Below are positions 59,897 through 64,000 of a stretch of 64,000 nt of DNA, piece after piece. The position numbers were made by a program, and so were the translations under genes. The stretch spans positions 5,084,001-5,148,000 of the forward strand of contig NZ_JARUBE010000003.1 of the NCBI RefSeq assembly GCF_029626035.1, in the 5' to 3' direction. The stretch is from Micromonospora sp. WMMD980 (GTDB lineage: Bacteria > Actinomycetota > Actinomycetes > Mycobacteriales > Micromonosporaceae). The notes beneath the pieces were generated by a model. That model saw only the letters and a list, made by a program, of their open reading frames with translations, searched no databases and was not told the origin of the DNA. Within the stretch, counting starts at the first letter, position 1. Each line of letters opens with the position of its first letter.

Positions 59897-61047
59897 CGCC
59901 CTCCGCTCTGGTTACGGTGGTGACGCCGGTAGCTGACGACCGACGCGCACGCTGCGTCGATGTCGTCGTCAGTGGTGTAGGCGTGCGTGGCCAGTCGCAG
60001 CACCCGACCACGTGGGGCGGCGAGAATTCCACGGTCACCGAGCCAGGCTGCGATCGCGTCGGCGTCGGGGTCGAACAGGGCCACGTGCGCGCCTTGCGCG
60101 TCAGGGTGCGCCGCCGTTCGTAGGACCTCGCCGTGGGCGGACAGTCGTCGGGTGGCTGCGGTGATCAGTTGCTGGGTGTGGCGGCGGACCTGCCAGAGGT
60201 CGAGGCCGTTGACCAGGGTCAGGCCGGCGACAGCGGCGTACATCGCCGCTGCGGCTGGGGTGCCGGTCTCGTAGCGGCGGGCGTGCGTGGGAAAGTCCAC
60301 GACGGTGGCCCGGAAGTCGAAGGGCCGTACGCGGCCGAGCCAGCCGGTCAACGTCGGTGGCGGACCATCCGGATCGCGGACGTAGAGGAATGCCAGTCCG
60401 GGGAGTCCCAGGAGGTACTTGCCGGTGCCAGCGACGAGGTAGTCGCAGCGCAGCCCATCGACGGTCAGGGGCATCACGCCGGCCGCCTGGTAGGCGTCGA
60501 CGAAGACCGTCGCACCCACGCTGTGGGCGGCGTCGGCGATGCGCGCGACATTGAGGTGAACCGCGTCCCGGTAGGTGACCGCGGGAACCGACACCATGCC
60601 GATGCGGGGGGTGATCTGCGGCAGGTAGTCGTCCGTCTGCGCGACACCGTCGCAGGAACCGACCCACCGCACCCGGGCCTGCAGCCGGTTCAGCCAGGTG
60701 TGCGCGATGCCGGGGAACTCGGCAGTCGAGGCGAGCAACTCTCGGCGGCGCCGCCACCGGCGGCTGCTTGCCACCTGATAGGCCGCGACGCTGGCGTTGG
60801 GCAGGATCGCGATCTGGTCGGGGTGGGCGCCGATGAGCTGCGCGAACAATCGCCGAGCCTGGTCGGCCTGCTCTTCGCATGCCCGCCAGAAACCCGGTCG
60901 GGCCAGATCATCGAACATCCGGCAGAGAGCTTGCTCGACCTCGATGGTGCGAGGCGCAATGCTGCATGCCGCCAGGTGCGACGCCCCGTCGGCGGTAATT
61001 AGCCGCTGGCGCAGCGCTGCGGAGCTGGTCAGGGTTGCCGGCTTCAT
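59893..61047 (-). CDS. Kynureninase-like class V PLP-dependent enzyme
   Basis: The 384-residue fold-type-I PLP enzyme has class V aminotransferase/cysteine-desulfurase/kynureninase features. They are ILPNASVAAYQVASSRRW (phosphate loop region, about 76-93), ATVFVDAYQAAGVMPLTVDG (PLP Asp and Gln, about 178-197) and CDYLVAGTGKYLLGLPGLAF (PLP Lys in GTGKYLLG, about 200-219). Next to a tryptophan dioxygenase the natural reading is kynurenine cleavage or transamination, but the substrate cannot be fixed from sequence. ATG 61047 overlaps the TDO stop and its own stop overlaps the next ATG (both ATGA). Confidence 0.82.
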   Translation of the reverse strand: MKPATLTSSAALRQRLITADGASHLAACSIAPRTIEVEQALCRMFDDLARPGFWRACEEQADQARRLFAQLIGAHPDQIAILPNASVAAYQVASSRRWRRRRELLASTAEFPGIAHTWLNRLQARVRWVGSCDGVAQTDDYLPQITPRIGMVSVPAVTYRDAVHLNVARIADAAHSVGATVFVDAYQAAGVMPLTVDGLRCDYLVAGTGKYLLGLPGLAFLYVRDPDGPPPTLTGWLGRVRPFDFRATVVDFPTHARRYETGTPAAAAMYAAVAGLTLVNGLDLWQVRRHTQQLITAATRRLSAHGEVLRTAAHPDAQGAHVALFDPDADAIAAWLGDRGILAAPRGRVLRLATHAYTTDDDIDAACASVVSYRRHHRNQSGGR

Positions 61048-61763
61048 TGCGGCTGCCGCTGCGGGCAGGAGTCGGCGGGCGCCTGCGTCAGCGTCGACCG
61101 TGCTTCCCATAGGGTCGGGAATCGCCGGTGGCTGATCAGGGCGGGCAGGCTGTCGATCGGGGTGTGGCGGGTGCCCAGCACGCCCTGGCCGATGACGCGG
61201 GTGGCGATGCTGTAGTGCTCGGTACGCCAGAGCGCGATCCGCTCGTCCAAGTCCACCAGCGCTTCGGCCAGCCGGTACAGCGGATCCCACGCCGCTGCCT
61301 GGTACACCTCGACCGTGGTGAGGCGACGCGCGGACAGCAGGCGGCTGAACGCGATGTCCAGTTCCGTCGTGGCCGTGCGCAGTAGCCGCCACCCGGGGGA
61401 CTCAAATCCCGATCCGGTGCCCAATGCGGGTCTGATCGTCGCGAAGTGCGCGGGCGGCAGGGACCGCAGGATGCGCAGATGTTCGGTGATCAGCCGCAGC
61501 GCCTCCGACGCGCGGTCGATGAGCAGCTCCGCCGCGCTGACCTGGCCGGCGCCGAGGTGCGCCAGTGCACGGGACAGGTGAGATCGGGTGAGCTTGAGCC
61601 ACAGCTCGCTGCTTTGGTGCACGATCTGGAACAGCAGCTCATCCGGGTGGACCCACTGCGCCGGCTCCTTCTGCAACGCCAGCAGCTCATCGGTACGCAT
61701 GTAGCGGGCGTAATCAGTGGGAGCGGCACCCGGCAGCACCGCGTCCAGCGGTGATACGGACAT
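61044..61763 (-). CDS. Tryptophan 2,3-dioxygenase
   Basis: The 239-residue protein aligns by motif with bacterial TDO. DYARYMRTDELLALQKEPAQ opens it, and FQIVHQSSELWLKLTRSHLS holds the distal His. HFATIRPALGTGSGFESPGW is the substrate-carboxylate Arg and loop, and LWRTEHYSIATRVIG holds the heme-binding His. It is shorter than most TDOs (about 280) and the GTGGT loop reads GVLGTRHTPID. It cleaves tryptophan to N-formylkynurenine in the known family. It starts 42 bp after the lipoprotein gene and is coupled to the PLP enzyme by ATGA. Confidence 0.88.
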   Translation of the reverse strand: MSVSPLDAVLPGAAPTDYARYMRTDELLALQKEPAQWVHPDELLFQIVHQSSELWLKLTRSHLSRALAHLGAGQVSAAELLIDRASEALRLITEHLRILRSLPPAHFATIRPALGTGSGFESPGWRLLRTATTELDIAFSRLLSARRLTTVEVYQAAAWDPLYRLAEALVDLDERIALWRTEHYSIATRVIGQGVLGTRHTPIDSLPALISHRRFPTLWEARSTLTQAPADSCPQRQPQ

Positions 61764-61805
61764 AGTCGGGCCTCCAATGGTGTTAGTAGGAAAGGATGGC
61801 TTCGC

Positions 61806-62489
61806 TCATGCGCGCAACGCGTCTAGCGCGGATGCCGCGGCAGCAGTCAGCCCGGCGTTCAGGCCTTGCGGTGGATCGGCACCGGGCCGCAGCGGCACCG
61901 CGCTCACCGTGAGGTACAGGTTGGCGTCGTAGGTCACGACCGTGACGCCGGTCAACGCATCGGTGTAGGTGTAGGCGGCGGATCCCAAACCCGCTATGTC
62001 GACGACTGGGCCGGCGCTTTGCTGCACCTGCCGCAACCCCTCGTACATCACCTGGCCCGAGTCCGTGTCCCCGAGATCGGCGCGCACCGTCACGACCAGA
62101 CCGTCAGGTGCCCGCCCGAGCGTGATCGAGCAGGCCACATTGGCACGGCCCGTTCCGGCGGGGACGTCCCGCCGGTCATCGTTCGGTGCCACGCGGGCGG
62201 CGAGGTCGCGGACGTCCAGGCGAGCGCACAGTGAGCTGACCGACCGGTAGGTTGATCCAGGCCGAGCCTTCGTGGGCTGACCACCGGCGGACGGCGCGAC
62301 TCCGGGCGCGGATGACGACCTGCCGGGGGTTGAGGATGGCCCACTTCCGTCGGCCCCGGCGCATCCTGTGGCGAGGGCGCCGACCAGGCCGAGAGCCGCC
62401 AGCCTTAGCACAAGCGGCCGGCCATTCGGCGCGCTCTGCGGAAGTGACGGTGCTATCTGTTGGTGTGCGATCATGCTCTGAACAGGCAT
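61806..62489 (-). CDS. DUF3558-like lipoprotein
   Basis: The 227-residue protein has a signal and lipobox, LRLAALGLVGALATGCAGAD (Cys at about 43), then a Ser/Pro-rich linker. A DUF3558-like domain from about 80 reads SVSSLCARLDVRDLAARVAP then ACSITLGRAPDGLVVTVRAD, with the paired Cys common in the family. It would be anchored outside the membrane. ATG 62489 has GGAG about 8 nt upstream. Located 42 bp upstream of TDO on the same strand, it may be the first gene of that operon. Confidence 0.78.
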   Translation of the reverse strand: MPVQSMIAHQQIAPSLPQSAPNGRPLVLRLAALGLVGALATGCAGADGSGPSSTPGRSSSAPGVAPSAGGQPTKARPGSTYRSVSSLCARLDVRDLAARVAPNDDRRDVPAGTGRANVACSITLGRAPDGLVVTVRADLGDTDSGQVMYEGLRQVQQSAGPVVDIAGLGSAAYTYTDALTGVTVVTYDANLYLTVSAVPLRPGADPPQGLNAGLTAAAASALDALRA

Positions 62490-62847
62490 CGTGGCGGCTC
62501 CAGGACATGCGCCATCAGCCCATCGCAGATGCTGCGGCCGGGCCGATGAAGTCGGATTGTCTGGCGATGGCGGATGGTGCCGCCAACGACATCTAATCGA
62601 CCATGGGAGGGCCCGCGCCGTCCAGGATTGCTGCTAGCCCTAGCAGCTTTCTCAGTCTGCGGGCACCCCGGCGACGGAAGGCTGAACTGCTGTAAGAGCT
62701 GCTCTGGCTGGCGGCCGGCTTCATGCCGACATGCGCTTCCTCAGCCCAGAGCACGAGGCGGTTCGGTCGCTCTCTTCGATATGTGGCGGGACTGTCCGTT
62801 CAGGTCCCGCATCCGGCTGAGTTCCCCCCGCTTTGATGGAGCGGTGG
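62490..62847. other. Region upstream of the lipoprotein
   Basis: The 358 bp contain the probable promoter of the lipoprotein-TDO operon and the inner end of the IS3-family element. No distinct motif is seen. Confidence 0.4.
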
Positions 62848-63774
62848 TTACCTGCTGCCGGCTGGCGCAGGGGTGGCGGTAGTTGGCTCGGCTGGCTGCG
62901 TCTGGCGGGTGTGCCAGGCGGTCTCGTATTCGTTCGGGCTGAGGTAGCCCAGCTCGCGTTGGATGCGGCGGGTGTTGTACCAGCCGTCGATGTAGGCGAA
63001 GATCGCGTTCTCGGCCTCGTCGCGGGTCCGCCATGAGGTGCGGTAGACGAGTTCGATCTTCAGCGTGGACCAGAAGTTCTCCATCAGGGCGTTGTCGTAG
63101 GAGTCGCCGACGGAGCCCATCGAGGGCAGGATCCCGTTGTCTTGTAAGCGTTCGGAGAAGCGGAACGACGTGTAGTTCGACCCGCGGTCCGAGTGGTGGA
63201 TCAACTGGCCGTCGCGGACATCGCGGGACCAGATGCCGTATTCGAGGGCGGCGAGGATCAGGTCGGTGTCGCAGCGGTCAGACGTCTTCCACCCCACGAT
63301 CCGGCGGGAGAAAACGTCGCGGACGGCGGCGAGCCAGAACACGCCCTCGCCGCACGGGATGCGGGTGGCGTCGGCGACCCAGAGCCGGTTCGGCCCATTG
63401 GCGGTGAACTGCCGGTTCACCAGATCCGGCGCCGGCGTGTGCCGCGGGTCCTGCTTCGTGGAGCCGCCGCGCCAGCCTCGACGCAGGAACGCCCCCTGCC
63501 AGCCGTGGGCGGCCATCAGCCGCTCTACCCGTTTGCGGCCCACGTAGATGCCGTCGCGGCGTAGCTGCCGGTGGACCCGGTCCGCGCCGTAGGTGCGCCC
63601 GGAGGTCTCCCAGATCTCGTGGATGTTGGAGATCAGCCCCAGGTCGACCACGTTCCGGTCACAGGGCAGCTCGGCCTGCTTGACCCACGCGTAGTAGGTC
63701 GAGGCGCCGATGTTGAGGACCCGTAGCAGGAGCGCGACCGCGAACTGGTCACGGTGTTCGTGGATGAACCTCAT
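62848..63774 (-). CDS. IS3-family transposase orfB
   Basis: The 308-residue integrase-core protein has a HTH_21-like region (SGRTYGADRVHRQLRRDGIY). The DDE triad sits in LWVADATRIPCGEGVF (first Asp), LIHHSDRGSNYTSFRF (second Asp) and DSYDNALMENFWSTLKIELV (Glu). It differs from the IS3 protein at 25404-26468, so it is a separate element. ATG 63774 overlaps the orfA stop by 4 nt (ATGA). The left end of the element lies just below 62848, but its inverted repeat is not resolved. Confidence 0.9.
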   Translation of the reverse strand: MRFIHEHRDQFAVALLLRVLNIGASTYYAWVKQAELPCDRNVVDLGLISNIHEIWETSGRTYGADRVHRQLRRDGIYVGRKRVERLMAAHGWQGAFLRRGWRGGSTKQDPRHTPAPDLVNRQFTANGPNRLWVADATRIPCGEGVFWLAAVRDVFSRRIVGWKTSDRCDTDLILAALEYGIWSRDVRDGQLIHHSDRGSNYTSFRFSERLQDNGILPSMGSVGDSYDNALMENFWSTLKIELVYRTSWRTRDEAENAIFAYIDGWYNTRRIQRELGYLSPNEYETAWHTRQTQPAEPTTATPAPAGSR

Positions 63775-64000
63775 GACCGTCGCCGGGTCGGGTCGAGCTC
63801 CGCCGCGAAATACGCGCTCGCAGCCTTCAAGATCTCGTTCGCCCGTCGAAGCTCGGCGTTCTCCTTCACCAGCCGCCGATTCTCCTCCAGCATCTCGCTG
63901 GTCGGCCGGTCAGTGCGCTCGCCCGCATCGGCCTCGGCCTGACGGATCCAGTTCCTGAGCGCCTCGTGATGAACACCGAGCTGCTCGGCCAGGCGCCGGA
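63771..64000 (-). CDS. IS3-family transposase orfA (partial, runs off the window)
   Basis: The visible C-terminal part, about 76 residues, has RRLAEQLGVHHEALRNWIRQ (HTH recognition helix). A leucine-zipper-like RRLVKENAELRRANEILKAA follows, typical of IS3 OrfA. It ends FAAELDPTRRRS at TGA 63771. The 5' end lies beyond position 64000. Confidence 0.85.
   Translation of the reverse strand, partial: RRLAEQLGVHHEALRNWIRQAEADAGERTDRPTSEMLEENRRLVKENAELRRANEILKAASAYFAAELDPTRRRS

Overview
The window is GC-rich actinomycete DNA. GTG starts are frequent, genes often overlap by 4 nt, and it carries an EspR-like regulator, replication-relaxation proteins typical of actinomycete mobile elements, and a bacterial nitric oxide synthase. 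A filamentous actinomycete, possibly a Micromonosporaceae member, is the best guess, but no taxonomic marker gene is present. Nearly the whole window is accessory DNA: a restriction/defence island, an integrative element, a Tn7-like transposon, several insertion sequences, and a small tryptophan/NO gene cluster.

Region 1 (about 1-1900) is debris: an ISAs1-type transposase tail, the 3' end of a possible TPR-type gene, and two 5'-half tRNA-Lys-like fragments. Region 2 (about 1.9-26.7 kb) is a defence island with two loci of the MZA type (MutL/MORC-like ATPase, Z1 ATPase, DUF4420 PD-(D/E)XK nuclease, AIPR). Locus A (+ strand) is ATPase-Z1-DUF4420. Locus B (- strand) is AIPR-ATPase-DUF4420-Z1-DUF4268, with coupled or overlapping genes after the first. 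Around them lie an Mrr-type endonuclease, a cytosine-5 DNA methyltransferase fused to a Nth/MutY-like domain, a third ATPase, and a Vsr mismatch endonuclease. Insertion sequences have broken locus A's ATPase (twice), locus B's DUF4420, and vsr. In the first three cases removing the element and one target duplication restores the reading frame exactly.

Region 3 (about 27-41 kb) is an integrative-element remnant: a small Cys-containing protein, two replication-relaxation proteins, a sigma-region-4-like protein, an excisionase and a tyrosine integrase, with shared 10-bp CTCAC iterons upstream of several genes. Inside it sits a complete, cargo-free Tn7-like transposon (32174-37331) with tnsA, tnsB, tnsC and a tniQ-like gene, matching terminal inverted repeats and a 5-bp target duplication.

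Region 4 (41.4-51.5 kb) carries a 2H phosphoesterase, an alpha/beta hydrolase, a second copy of the ISAs1-family element in the opposite orientation, a hypothetical protein, a frameshifted nuclease, a tRNA-Lys-like remnant, an ABC-three-component defence operon and an EspR-like regulator. Region 5 (52-56.8 kb) has an APC permease coupled to an MFS transporter, IS debris and an XRE/ImmA-type protease-regulator. Region 6 (56.9-62.5 kb) is a tightly coupled - strand operon: a lipoprotein, a tryptophan 2,3-dioxygenase, a kynureninase-like class V PLP enzyme, a second dioxygenase-like protein, a NOS oxygenase and a small secreted protein. It is the best candidate for an undescribed pathway. The window ends inside an IS3-family element.
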